A DNA stretch of 9,068 bases from Actinomycetes bacterium (GCA_021795095.1 JAJYPU010000071.1:1-9068); one strand, 5' to 3'; positions 1 to 6,592 are shown, numbered from the stretch's first letter. Made by a program: numbers and translations. Notes: generated by a model not told the origin, from the letters alone.

Positions 1-293
1 GCGTCGCGCAGGGTCGCGGCGCGCGAGTTCGTCACGCGACGCAGCGCGCCGTTGCCGAGGATCCGCCGCGCCGCCGTCGGTGACCACGAGAAGGGTGTCG
101 CGGGTCGCCCACCGCGTTCGACCAGCCACGCGTCGATCCGACGGTGACGGTCGGTCGCGACGGCGCCCAGCCGCTCGGCGAGCGTGCGCCGGTTCGCGTC
201 GGTGACGGTGAACGCCTCGCGTGGCGCGTCGCCGATGACGCGCGCGAGGGCATCGGGGGCCATCGCGCGCACCGTGAGCTCGGGGTGGCTCAT
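1..293 (-). CDS. Hypothetical protein, 3' end beyond window
   Basis: An open minus-strand frame starts at ATG 293 and runs off the left edge, giving about 97 N-terminal residues (it begins MSHPELTVRA). Its start overlaps the TGA stop of the upstream gene as ATGA at 290-293, the usual sign of translational coupling in one operon, so the two proteins probably act together. The visible part is Arg/Ala-rich with no signal peptide, membrane segment or Cys motif, so it looks cytoplasmic. A stretch near residues 45-75 (RLGAVATDRHRRIDAWLVER and the residues after it) looks helical and basic, but I recognise no family. It could be a DNA-associated partner of the upstream protein; that is a guess. Confidence 0.6.
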   Translation of the reverse strand, partial: MSHPELTVRAMAPDALARVIGDAPREAFTVTDANRRTLAERLGAVATDRHRRIDAWLVERGGRPATPFSWSPTAARRILGNGALRRVTNSRAATLRD

Positions 294-1072
294 CGGCGCA
301 CCACCATCAGCACGTCGTCCACGGCGGCGCCGAGCACGGTCACGTCCACGTCGTCACTCGCGAGCTCACCCGTGGCCGTCGAGAACATCGCGACCCGCCA
401 CGGCGTCACGGACGTGCGCAGCGTGTGCACGAGCGCGTGGTAGCGCATCAGGCGAGCGGCGCTCGTGCCGATGGGCGAGGTCGTGACGTCCACGAGCACC
501 GTCGACGCGGTGGACTCGGTGCTGTTGCCGATGACCAGGTCGATCACGTCGCTCAACACGACTGCACCGCCCGCGAGGGGTAGTCGCGACCGCAGTGCGG
601 TGCGCACCGACCACGCGGCGGGCACGGTGGCGAGTGCCCGCGCGAGCGTCGCGGCGTGCGCGCTGACCTCGGTGGCGAGTCGGGCTCGCCCGTCGGCGTC
701 GAGGTCGTCGAGGGTGCTGCGCAGTTCGCGCGACGGCCGGTCGACGCGCCAGGCACGCAGCGCGTCGTCAAAGGCGTTATCGCTGCGATGGCCGACCGCG
801 ATGAGGCGCACGAGCTGGGCGACGAGCGCACCGCGCAGTCGGCCGATCGGGGCGCGGGCGATGTCGATGGCGTCGGCGTGGCGCACGACGTTCGCCGCGG
901 TGATGACAAGCGGCGACGTACGTGAGAAGCGGTCGCTCACCTCGGCGAGCCCGTCCTCGAGGATGGCGCGCAGGCCGGTGGCGGTCTCGGTGTCGCGCGG
1001 CGGACGCTCAGCGCGCTCGCCGCGCAGCACCTCGAGGATCGAACCGCAGGGGGTGGAGGTCGTCAGGGTCAC
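290..1072 (-). CDS. Hypothetical protein, weak PD-(D/E)XK-like C-terminus
   Basis: A 260-residue cytoplasmic protein that I do not recognise as a named family. It starts at GTG 1072; no ATG, GTG or TTG lies in frame just upstream, and the nearest box (AAGAGT, 5 bases before the start) is a poor promoter match. The N-terminal two thirds look helical and Arg/Ala-rich. Residues 170-235 alternate beta strands and helix: SDVIDLVIG (174-182), then LVDVTTS (193-199), then RLMRYHAL (207-214). That spacing resembles the core of PD-(D/E)XK nucleases (Asp, D/E-x-K, then Q-x-x-x-Y helix), but the expected Lys is Thr197 and the Gln of the helix is absent. It may be an inactive relative or a false resemblance. 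The ATGA overlap links it to the next gene. Confidence 0.7.
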   Translation of the reverse strand: MTLTTSTPCGSILEVLRGERAERPPRDTETATGLRAILEDGLAEVSDRFSRTSPLVITAANVVRHADAIDIARAPIGRLRGALVAQLVRLIAVGHRSDNAFDDALRAWRVDRPSRELRSTLDDLDADGRARLATEVSAHAATLARALATVPAAWSVRTALRSRLPLAGGAVVLSDVIDLVIGNSTESTASTVLVDVTTSPIGTSAARLMRYHALVHTLRTSVTPWRVAMFSTATGELASDDVDVTVLGAAVDDVLMVVRR

Positions 1073-1081
1073 GAACCACTC

Positions 1082-1110
1082 TTGCGCCCACCTGTGACAC
1101 CGTTTAACGT
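1082..1110 (+). promoter_or_regulatory. Promoter for the small membrane gene
   Basis: TTGCGC (1082-1087), a 17-base spacer and TAACGT (1105-1110) match the -35/-10 layout of a housekeeping promoter (TTG at -35, TANNNT at -10). Six bases separate the -10 box from GTG 1117, so transcription should begin at the start codon and give a leaderless mRNA. Confidence 0.5.
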
Positions 1111-1116
1111 GACGCC

Positions 1117-1218
1117 GTGTTCCTCGCCGTCTTCACCTTCTTTGTCGTCGCCGTCATCGTGCTCAGCGTGCTCGTCGTGCGCTTCGCCATCCGCCGGGAC
1201 CGCGAACGACGGGGCTAA
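1117..1218 (+). CDS. Small single-span membrane protein (33 aa)
   Basis: A GTG start at 1117 and TAA at 1216-1218 give a 33-residue protein. It begins MFLAVFTFFVV, continues as one hydrophobic helix to about residue 24, and ends in a strongly basic tail (IRRDRERRG). By the positive-inside rule the N-terminus is outside and the C-terminus in the cytoplasm. Third positions are almost all G or C, as in neighbouring genes. A -35/-10 pair lies exactly where a leaderless start would need it. The stop overlaps the stop of the convergent coiled-coil gene in the four bases CTAA. No function can be named. It is too short for ordinary gene-length cut-offs and could be missed in annotation. Confidence 0.6.
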   Translation: MFLAVFTFFVVAVIVLSVLVVRFAIRRDRERRG

Positions 1219-1439
1219 CGATCGAGGCGCGCCTCGAGGTCCTTGATCGCCCGGTCGAGGTCGGCGATGGCCCGTTCGATGACCGACAGACGAGCGTTGA
1301 CGATGGCCTCGACGCGCTCGTCGACGCGTTGGTCGACCTGTTCGCGCAGTCGCGAGTCGAGTGAGTCAACGAGCGGTTGGGCGAGCTGCTTGAGGCGGTC
1401 GCGCAACTCGTGGGACCTGGGATTCGGCTCGTCGCTCAC
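1215..1439 (-). CDS. Short coiled-coil protein (74 aa)
   Basis: The protein starts at GTG 1439 (MSDEPNPRSHELRDRL). After a polar N-terminus, nearly all of residues 10-74 form a charged helix with hydrophobic residues at heptad spacing (for example LREQVDQRVDERVEAIV, then IERAIADLDRAIKDLEARL). This predicts a long coiled coil, so a dimer or trimer, or a scaffold for a partner. There is no signal peptide or membrane segment. TAATCT sits six bases before the GTG, supporting both this start and leaderless transcription. The stop overlaps that of the convergent 33-residue membrane protein. No family or function recognised. Confidence 0.75.
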   Translation of the reverse strand: MSDEPNPRSHELRDRLKQLAQPLVDSLDSRLREQVDQRVDERVEAIVNARLSVIERAIADLDRAIKDLEARLDR

Positions 1440-1445
1440 GCGGCC

Positions 1446-1451
1446 AGATTA
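1446..1451 (-). promoter_or_regulatory. -10 box TAATCT of the coiled-coil gene
   Basis: TAATCT reads on the minus strand six bases before GTG 1439. Its first three bases are the TAA stop codon (1449-1451) of the upstream secreted-protein gene, so one gene ends inside the next gene's promoter. Confidence 0.5.
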
Positions 1452-3557
1452 CGCCGGCGCGGGCGGGCAGTAGACGCCGGCGTTGAACTGCAGGGTGTTG
1501 AACTCACCCGACCACGGGGGGTTCAACAGGGTCGACTCCTCGCTCGCGAGCGCCGAGCGCGGCGAGCAGACCGCGCTGAAGGCGATGTACCCGCGGATGT
1601 TGCTGCCCGGCGTGCCTAACACCGGCACGGGACCACCGCCGCCGAAGGCGAGTGCGACGAAGACCGGCATCGGCGCGTTCGCCAGGTGGTAGTTGCGATA
1701 TTCGGACTGCGAGGCGTACACGCCCGCGTTGAGTGAGGGGTCGACCGAGGCGATGCCCATCGACCAGCCCTTCAGCATGGCCGCCCAGTAGCCGGTGTAT
1801 TGGGCCATGGTGGCGTTGGACGCGCCGCCGGGGGCGTCGAGGCCCGAGTGGGAGTCGGGGTAGCCCTCGGGGTCCAGGATCACCCAGTCGGGCTTGAGGC
1901 CCACCCCGAGGCTCCGGTACTGGTCGATCTGGGTCGCCACCCACGCCCCGGCGGTGAAGCCGTGTTTGTAGTAGGTCGCCGCCGCCACCGCCTCACCCGG
2001 CAGTGGCCCGCTAATCGTCCAGAACGAGAGCCAGGTCACGCGTTTGTGGGCGTTGTAGATGCTCTGGCCCATGAGGAAGTCCGGGGAGTTGGCCACGCTC
2101 GTGGTGCTGGTGAACCCGACCCACGGCGAGGCGGTCGTGCCGAGCCCGCCGGTCTCGCTCACGATCGGCCACCCGTCGAGCACCGACTGGGTCCACTTGC
2201 TGAAAGGTATGGCGTACACGCCAACCCCCTGGGGCGGCGGCGAGTTGATGCCCGCGGCGTAGAGGCTGAGCGCCCCGTTCAGCACGAGCCCGGTGACGAC
2301 GGTGCCCACTGTGCGCGCCGAACTCCCGGCGGTCACCGACACGTCCGTCGAGGTCCACGGCGCGAAGCCGCTCGGGCTCGCAAGGACGAAGAGATCGCCC
2401 CAGTTGGCGGCCTGTCCCGCGATGGTCACCTGGGTGGGGGTGACGCTCAAGAACAGCGCGCCGTTGAGCGGTGGCGAACCCGACGCGACCGCCGTCACGT
2501 TGAGCACGGTCCAGGGGAACGTCGGGGTTGGGTTGGCGGCGGTGGTGGTGGTGGTGGTGGTTGTCGGCGCGATCAACGTGGTGGTCGTCGAGGTAGCCGT
2601 CGCCGGCGCGAAGGCGGTGCTCTGGTTGAAGCTCGTCAGCGGTGCGCTGAAGAGCTCGACCGAGCCGAGCGGATTGAGCGCCGCGACGAAGACGCTCGTC
2701 GAGGAGGACGCCGCGGCGAGGGGCCCGTGCAGTCGAGGACCCCCGGTCATGCGGGTCACGTCCTGGACCAGCCAGGTCGTGGGATTTGTCGGGTTGACCG
2801 AGAACACCTGGAGGTCGCCGTTGGCCGCGGTGGCGGCGACCGCGGGGATCGGACCGGGGATGACGACGGGGTCGCTCGAGGACTTGGCGGCGTGGGCCAC
2901 TTGGGTGAGGTTGACCGGGGCGCTCGCGACGTAGGGGACCGGATCGGCACTGTTCCAGGCCAACGTGATCAGCTCGATGGTGTTCTGCGCGGTGCGCGCC
3001 GCGACCATCGCGCTCTGACCGGCGACGACGACGTTGGCCAGGCCCGCTGCGAACGTACTCCCCGTGATCGAGCTGAGGTCGGTGGCGACGGTCGCATGCC
3101 AGGCCTGGCCGGGGTGGGTGTGCACCCAGGTCCAGGAGGCTGCGTCGTTCGGGCTCAGCATGATGAGGTGGCCGTTGGTGTCGACGTAGAGCACGTCGAC
3201 CGCGCCCGACGGGTCGATGAAGGGGATCGGGTCGGCGGCCGGTAGCGGAGCGTCCAGGCCGAGCGAGCGGTCGGACCACTGACTCGAGCCCGACGTCGAT
3301 TGGGTCAGCACCGCGACGTCGTTGCTCGCCGTGCGATACGCGATGGCCCCGGTCGTGCCATTACTGGTGCCGTGCGGTCCCCCGAGCATCGTCGAGTTGT
3401 TCACCGCCGCGCTCATCGACTGCGCGTTCCACGGCAGTGGACCCGTGCCGTTGTTGAGGAACTCATAGAGCGGCAGACCCGAAGGACCCGAGTTCGCCGA
3501 GGGTCCCGTCGCGCCGCCGACGTGGTCAGCGACGCTGACGAGCCCGGCGCCGAGCAT
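1449..3557 (-). CDS. Secreted propeller / glycoside-hydrolase-like protein
   Basis: 702 residues from ATG 3557; translation probably begins upstream (up to 3629), because the in-frame codons there encode an Arg-rich n-region (RRRTTPAARSRARLARL) completing a signal peptide with LALVGAMLGAGLVSV. Residues ~60-315 and ~347-450 hold repeated beta-rich units, roughly D/N-V-T, then a Gly-Pro-rich turn, G-x-L, two short strands with VFVAAL or LYAAG, which suggests a beta-propeller. Between them is a Thr/Pro linker (about 319-346, including eight consecutive Thr). Residues ~490-702 look like a TIM-barrel glycosidase: WVILDPEGYP (558-567) gives Asp562-x-Glu564, like the D-x-E of GH25 lysozymes. Cys664 and Cys697 could form a disulfide. 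The first-strand Asp of GH25 is not evident, so activity is unproven. Likely exported and acting on wall or external glycans. Confidence 0.75.
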   Translation of the reverse strand: MLGAGLVSVADHVGGATGPSANSGPSGLPLYEFLNNGTGPLPWNAQSMSAAVNNSTMLGGPHGTSNGTTGAIAYRTASNDVAVLTQSTSGSSQWSDRSLGLDAPLPAADPIPFIDPSGAVDVLYVDTNGHLIMLSPNDAASWTWVHTHPGQAWHATVATDLSSITGSTFAAGLANVVVAGQSAMVAARTAQNTIELITLAWNSADPVPYVASAPVNLTQVAHAAKSSSDPVVIPGPIPAVAATAANGDLQVFSVNPTNPTTWLVQDVTRMTGGPRLHGPLAAASSSTSVFVAALNPLGSVELFSAPLTSFNQSTAFAPATATSTTTTLIAPTTTTTTTTAANPTPTFPWTVLNVTAVASGSPPLNGALFLSVTPTQVTIAGQAANWGDLFVLASPSGFAPWTSTDVSVTAGSSARTVGTVVTGLVLNGALSLYAAGINSPPPQGVGVYAIPFSKWTQSVLDGWPIVSETGGLGTTASPWVGFTSTTSVANSPDFLMGQSIYNAHKRVTWLSFWTISGPLPGEAVAAATYYKHGFTAGAWVATQIDQYRSLGVGLKPDWVILDPEGYPDSHSGLDAPGGASNATMAQYTGYWAAMLKGWSMGIASVDPSLNAGVYASQSEYRNYHLANAPMPVFVALAFGGGGPVPVLGTPGSNIRGYIAFSAVCSPRSALASEESTLLNPPWSGEFNTLQFNAGVYCPPAPA
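2541..2561. repeat. (GGT)7 trinucleotide tract
   Basis: Seven perfect GGT units on the plus strand, read as ACC (Thr) in the secreted glycosidase-like gene. They encode the core of the Thr linker between its two propeller-like parts. Gain or loss of units would keep the frame and only change linker length. Confidence 0.85.
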
Positions 3558-3636
3558 CGCGCCAACGAGGGCGAGTCGTGCCAGGCGCGCGCGACTACGT
3601 GCAGCGGGGGTCGTCCGTCGTCTTGTGATACCCGTT

Positions 3637-3642
3637 AGTCTA
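3637..3642 (-). promoter_or_regulatory. -10 box TAGACT before the secreted glycosidase-like gene
   Basis: TAGACT reads on the minus strand, placing the transcription start at about 3629-3630. That is exactly the in-frame ATC codon opening the extended signal peptide, and 72 bases upstream of the first in-frame ATG. No clear -35 element is visible. Confidence 0.45.
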
Positions 3643-3664
3643 CGGGCGAGGTCTCGCCGGATTC

Positions 3665-3682
3665 CGGCGCCACCGGGCGCCG
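3665..3682 (-). terminator. Possible terminator stem after the S53 gene
   Basis: A perfect 7-bp inverted repeat, CGGCGCC / GGCGCCG with a four-base loop, follows directly after the TAA of the protease gene (3683-3685). No T-run follows, so it would be an L-shaped or mRNA-stabilising hairpin rather than a classical intrinsic terminator. Confidence 0.4.
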
Positions 3683-6028
3683 TTAGGCAGCGCGCGCGGC
3701 GATCGCGACCGCCTTCGACGTGGGGCTTCGTCGATCGGCGACGACGTAGCGCACGACGACGTGGTAGATCACGCCCGCGCTGAGCCGTCTAATGATGAGC
3801 GACGCGCCTCGCCTCGGGGCCGCGGCCCAGGTCCGCCCGTTGTTAAGTGAGTACTGGAACGAGCTGACGGTGAGTGCGTCGGGCACCGTGGCGAACAGCT
3901 GCGCCCCGCCGGTGAGCGGTACCACGCGCGTGATCGTGGGCGCGCGCAGCGACGCGCGCGTCGGCGTGACGGTGATCAGTGTGTTGAGCAGTGTCGCGTT
4001 TTGATAGGTAACCGTCACTGTGAGGGGACCCGGCAGCGAGTTCGAGACGCGCACCGAGCCCGCACCGCTCGCGTCGGTAGTGACCGAATAGGACGCGCTG
4101 CCCGCGCCGGTCTGGCTCGAGGGGTCGGCGTTGAAGCGCACCACGCCGCCTGGCGCACTCGCGGCAACGGACACTGACGCGTTGGCCACGGGTCCGCCGT
4201 CTTGGTTGCGCAACGCGAACGTGACGGTCGCGGCGCTATTCGCGCGCACCCTGTCCGTCGACACCCTCGCCGTGCTCGCGCCGGCGTCAAAGGCGATGGG
4301 GCAGAGCCCGCTGAGGAAGGTGGTGGCGTTCGGGCTGCCGAGACCCGACGCCATGTCGTAGCCCGGCCCGGCGTTGTAGACGCCGACGCCGAAGATGTCG
4401 TTGTTGCCACTGGTCACATCGTTGAAGCCGGTGGTGGCCATGGCGTAGAGCGCCGGGTTGATCAGTCCGAGGCGACTGACCCCGCACTGTTGGGCGCCGA
4501 CTGCGACGAGGGCGCTCACGAGCGGCGCGCCGATCGATGTGCCGCCGATGCTCGACCACCCCGAACCGCAGTTCGCGCCGCAGTCGATCACCCCGGTGCC
4601 GGTGAAGTACTGGATGAACCCGGTCGACGGGTCGGCCATCACCGAGAGGTCCGGCACGAGCCGCATGGATTCGCTCGGGGCGATCCCGGGGGCGTTCTGC
4701 CACGCGGGCCGCGACCAGATGGTCGACACGCCGCCGCCACCGGCGCCGCCGCCGCTACCGACCCCCGAGTTCCAGACGGACTCACTGAGCGGCGCGATGT
4801 TGGTCACGCTCAGGCCGCCGACCCCGGTGACCAGGGGCTGGGACGCCGGGTCGTCGACCGCGGGCGCGTTGGTGGTGATGCCGTTGCAGTCCGAGGAGCC
4901 GTTGTCGCCCGAGGCGGCCACGACGGTCTGGCCCTGGGCCGCCATCTGCTCGAAGATCGCCTGCTCGGCGTTGACCGCCCCGTTCGGGTCCTGCTCGCAG
5001 GTACCCCAGGACGTCGTGACGACCGACGCGGTGTTGTCGTCGGCGATCCGCTGGTACGCGTCAACCGGGCCGGCGGAGTTGTTCGGTGCCGAGTAGACCG
5101 CGATGGCCGCGCCCGGGGCGAGCGCGGTGGCCTCTTCGACGTCGAGGGTCGCCTCGTCGCTGTAGGCCCCGGTGGCGCCGCCGTCGACCTTGACGTTGGT
5201 GATCGTCGGCGTGAGCCCGTAGCACGCGTCGTAGGTCGCGACGTCGCTCGGGCTGTAGCTGCCGAGCTCGTAGACCGCGATCGTCGCACCGGCGCCGGTG
5301 AAGCCGTTCGCCCACGCCGAGTCGAGTCCGTAGAGTCGGGCCTGCTGCTGGACGCTGTAGCCGCCGAGCCCGTTCGGGGTCGTCGCCGACGGGGACTGGC
5401 CGCCCGTTGCGTTCGCGCACGTCGTCGGCGTGGCCACGTGGTTCGTGACGCGTCGTGACAGGGCGAGGGCGTGCGGGGTCACCACGGTCGACAGTCCGGC
5501 TACGGCGCGCACGTCGTGGGCGATCGGCGCGGGGAGCGTAGCGGGGGTGACGAGCTGGGCGGCGAGATGCGTAGGGGTGCGCACCGTCGCCATCGACGCC
5601 GAGAAGGCCCGGGCGATGTCGGTGGTCGAGCCACTGACGGGCAAGATGATCCGACCGCGACTTAGTGCGCCGACGCGCAGGTGGAAGGACGTGAAGTAGC
5701 GGCGCACCGCGTCGACCACGTTGGCGCGCGCGCCGAAGCGCGCGGCGAACTGGGCGGTGGTGAGAAAGTGCCGATAGTTCGCCGACGCGGGGTTCGTGAG
5801 GTCCGCGAGGAACGCGGTCAGGGCCGCGTGATCGGGTTCGGTGAGCGCGACGTCAAAGGAGGTCGTGATCGGTCCGGCGACACTCGTGTACGTGGGGGGA
5901 ATCGCGGCGGGTTGCGCGACGACGATGCGGGCCTGAGCGCCTCCGGCACTCGCGAGCGGCACGAGTCCGACGACGACCGCGGCCGCGAACGCGACGGCCG
6001 AAGCGAGGCGAGGGGATCGGTGGTTCAC
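3683..6028 (-). CDS. Sedolisin (S53) serine-carboxyl protease precursor
   Basis: A 781-residue pre-pro-protease; S53 enzymes cut proteins outside the cell, usually at acid pH. The start is GTG 6028, six bases after a TAGGCT box. Residues 1-34 form a signal peptide ending near AQA. Residues ~45-190 are the kumamolisin-type activation domain (FLADLTNPASANYRHFLT at 73-90). The mature catalytic domain starts near 220. The triad is complete: Glu292 and Asp296 in DEATLDVEE, Ser498 in GGTSIGAP. Asp375 in ASGDNG is the oxyanion-hole Asp. The calcium site is intact: Asp537 in FNDV and G-x-G-x-D ending at Asp558 in GPGYDMASGLGSPN. Residues ~585-690 look like a bacterial Ig-like domain and ~695-780 like a fibronectin-III-type domain, both probable substrate- or surface-binding add-ons. 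Self-processing of the pro-region is expected from the family. Confidence 0.95.
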   Translation of the reverse strand: MNHRSPRLASAVAFAAAVVVGLVPLASAGGAQARIVVAQPAAIPPTYTSVAGPITTSFDVALTEPDHAALTAFLADLTNPASANYRHFLTTAQFAARFGARANVVDAVRRYFTSFHLRVGALSRGRIILPVSGSTTDIARAFSASMATVRTPTHLAAQLVTPATLPAPIAHDVRAVAGLSTVVTPHALALSRRVTNHVATPTTCANATGGQSPSATTPNGLGGYSVQQQARLYGLDSAWANGFTGAGATIAVYELGSYSPSDVATYDACYGLTPTITNVKVDGGATGAYSDEATLDVEEATALAPGAAIAVYSAPNNSAGPVDAYQRIADDNTASVVTTSWGTCEQDPNGAVNAEQAIFEQMAAQGQTVVAASGDNGSSDCNGITTNAPAVDDPASQPLVTGVGGLSVTNIAPLSESVWNSGVGSGGGAGGGGVSTIWSRPAWQNAPGIAPSESMRLVPDLSVMADPSTGFIQYFTGTGVIDCGANCGSGWSSIGGTSIGAPLVSALVAVGAQQCGVSRLGLINPALYAMATTGFNDVTSGNNDIFGVGVYNAGPGYDMASGLGSPNATTFLSGLCPIAFDAGASTARVSTDRVRANSAATVTFALRNQDGGPVANASVSVAASAPGGVVRFNADPSSQTGAGSASYSVTTDASGAGSVRVSNSLPGPLTVTVTYQNATLLNTLITVTPTRASLRAPTITRVVPLTGGAQLFATVPDALTVSSFQYSLNNGRTWAAAPRRGASLIIRRLSAGVIYHVVVRYVVADRRSPTSKAVAIAARAA

Positions 6029-6034
6029 GGAGCC

Positions 6035-6040
6035 AGCCTA
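6035..6040 (-). promoter_or_regulatory. -10 box TAGGCT of the S53 gene
   Basis: TAGGCT reads on the minus strand with exactly six bases (GGCTCC) before GTG 6028, so the start codon is the predicted transcription start. No TTGACA-like -35 is present; a tandem 9-bp repeat occupies that place. Confidence 0.55.
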
Positions 6041-6046
6041 GAAAAC

Positions 6047-6064
6047 GTGTGGCGCGTGTGGCGC
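6047..6064 (-). repeat. Tandem 9-bp repeat over the S53 -35 region
   Basis: GCGCCACAC occurs twice head to tail on the minus strand with no mismatch or gap. Counting from the predicted start at 6028 it covers about -19 to -36, where a -35 element would lie. This is a plausible site for an activator or repressor; no regulator can be named. Confidence 0.6.
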
Positions 6065-6072
6065 GCAGTCGC

Positions 6073-6585
6073 TCAACTTTTGTCGGTGACGACGAACCCC
6101 GCGGCCGCGTAGCGTTTGCTCAGGTCACCGCACTCGGCGCAGATCGACGGCGGGACCACACCGAAACGCATCAGTTGACCAAAAATTGCACAACCGACGC
6201 AGTAGCCGAAGAATCCCTCGAGTGACGCGGCACCGATCAATGGCACCAGGATCCAACGCGCGACGGACCAACTCGCACTCAACCAGACCACGATCGTGGC
6301 GAGCGTGAGCACGGCGCCGATGCCCTGGGCGAAGCGCTTGGGCGGGCCGGGCACCTCGCGTCGCCAGGACGTCAGCCGCGGGCCGGCGACCCGCGTCGCG
6401 AACTGACCGAGCGGTGAGAGCGTCGGCCCCGTGAGCACGCGCGCGACGAACCCGTAGGCGAGTGGGATCATCATCCAACGCACGTCTCCGAGCAGGGCGA
6501 CGAGCGCCATGGCAACCACGCCGAGGGCGACGGTGCGCGCCGCGGCGTCGTTTACGGGGTTAGGGAACGAGAGCAGCCTCTTCAT
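6073..6585 (-). CDS. DUF4395 family membrane protein
   Basis: 170 residues from ATG 6585, supported by TAGGAT seven bases upstream. The features match my recollection of DUF4395: an N-terminal FPNPVNDAAARTVALG, then a hydrophobic helix and LAYGFVARVLTGPTLSPLG (42-60), VPGPPKRFAQGIGAVLTLA (78-96), two more hydrophobic segments (~88-105 and ~110-130), and two Cys pairs, C129-V-G-C132 near the membrane and C149-A-E-C152 in the tail. The Cys pairs could be redox-active or bind a metal. The family has no established reaction; members often lie near thioredoxin- or rhodanese-like genes. Here the upstream neighbour is a TauE/SafE exporter 37 bases away, so sulfur or thiol handling is a fair guess. 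The stop is 44 bases before the S53 start. Confidence 0.85.
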   Translation of the reverse strand: MKRLLSFPNPVNDAAARTVALGVVAMALVALLGDVRWMMIPLAYGFVARVLTGPTLSPLGQFATRVAGPRLTSWRREVPGPPKRFAQGIGAVLTLATIVVWLSASWSVARWILVPLIGAASLEGFFGYCVGCAIFGQLMRFGVVPPSICAECGDLSKRYAAAGFVVTDKS

Positions 6586-6592
6586 CCAACAA

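Noticed and set aside
1800..3245. Long plus-strand open frame (481 codons) opposite the secreted glycosidase-like gene
   Set aside because: The product is very rich in Arg, Gly and His with no domain, and the frame is open only because the opposite gene has G/C-rich codons. The minus-strand product has a signal peptide, repeats and a glycosidase-like domain.
2011..3279. Second minus-strand frame (422 codons) overlapping the glycosidase-like gene
   Set aside because: Out-of-frame shadow, dominated by Arg, Pro and His, with no plausible fold.
4202..5458. Long plus-strand open frame (418 codons) opposite the S53 gene
   Set aside because: The antisense S53 protease has a full catalytic triad and calcium site. 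This frame gives an Arg/Asp/Val-rich product without recognisable features.
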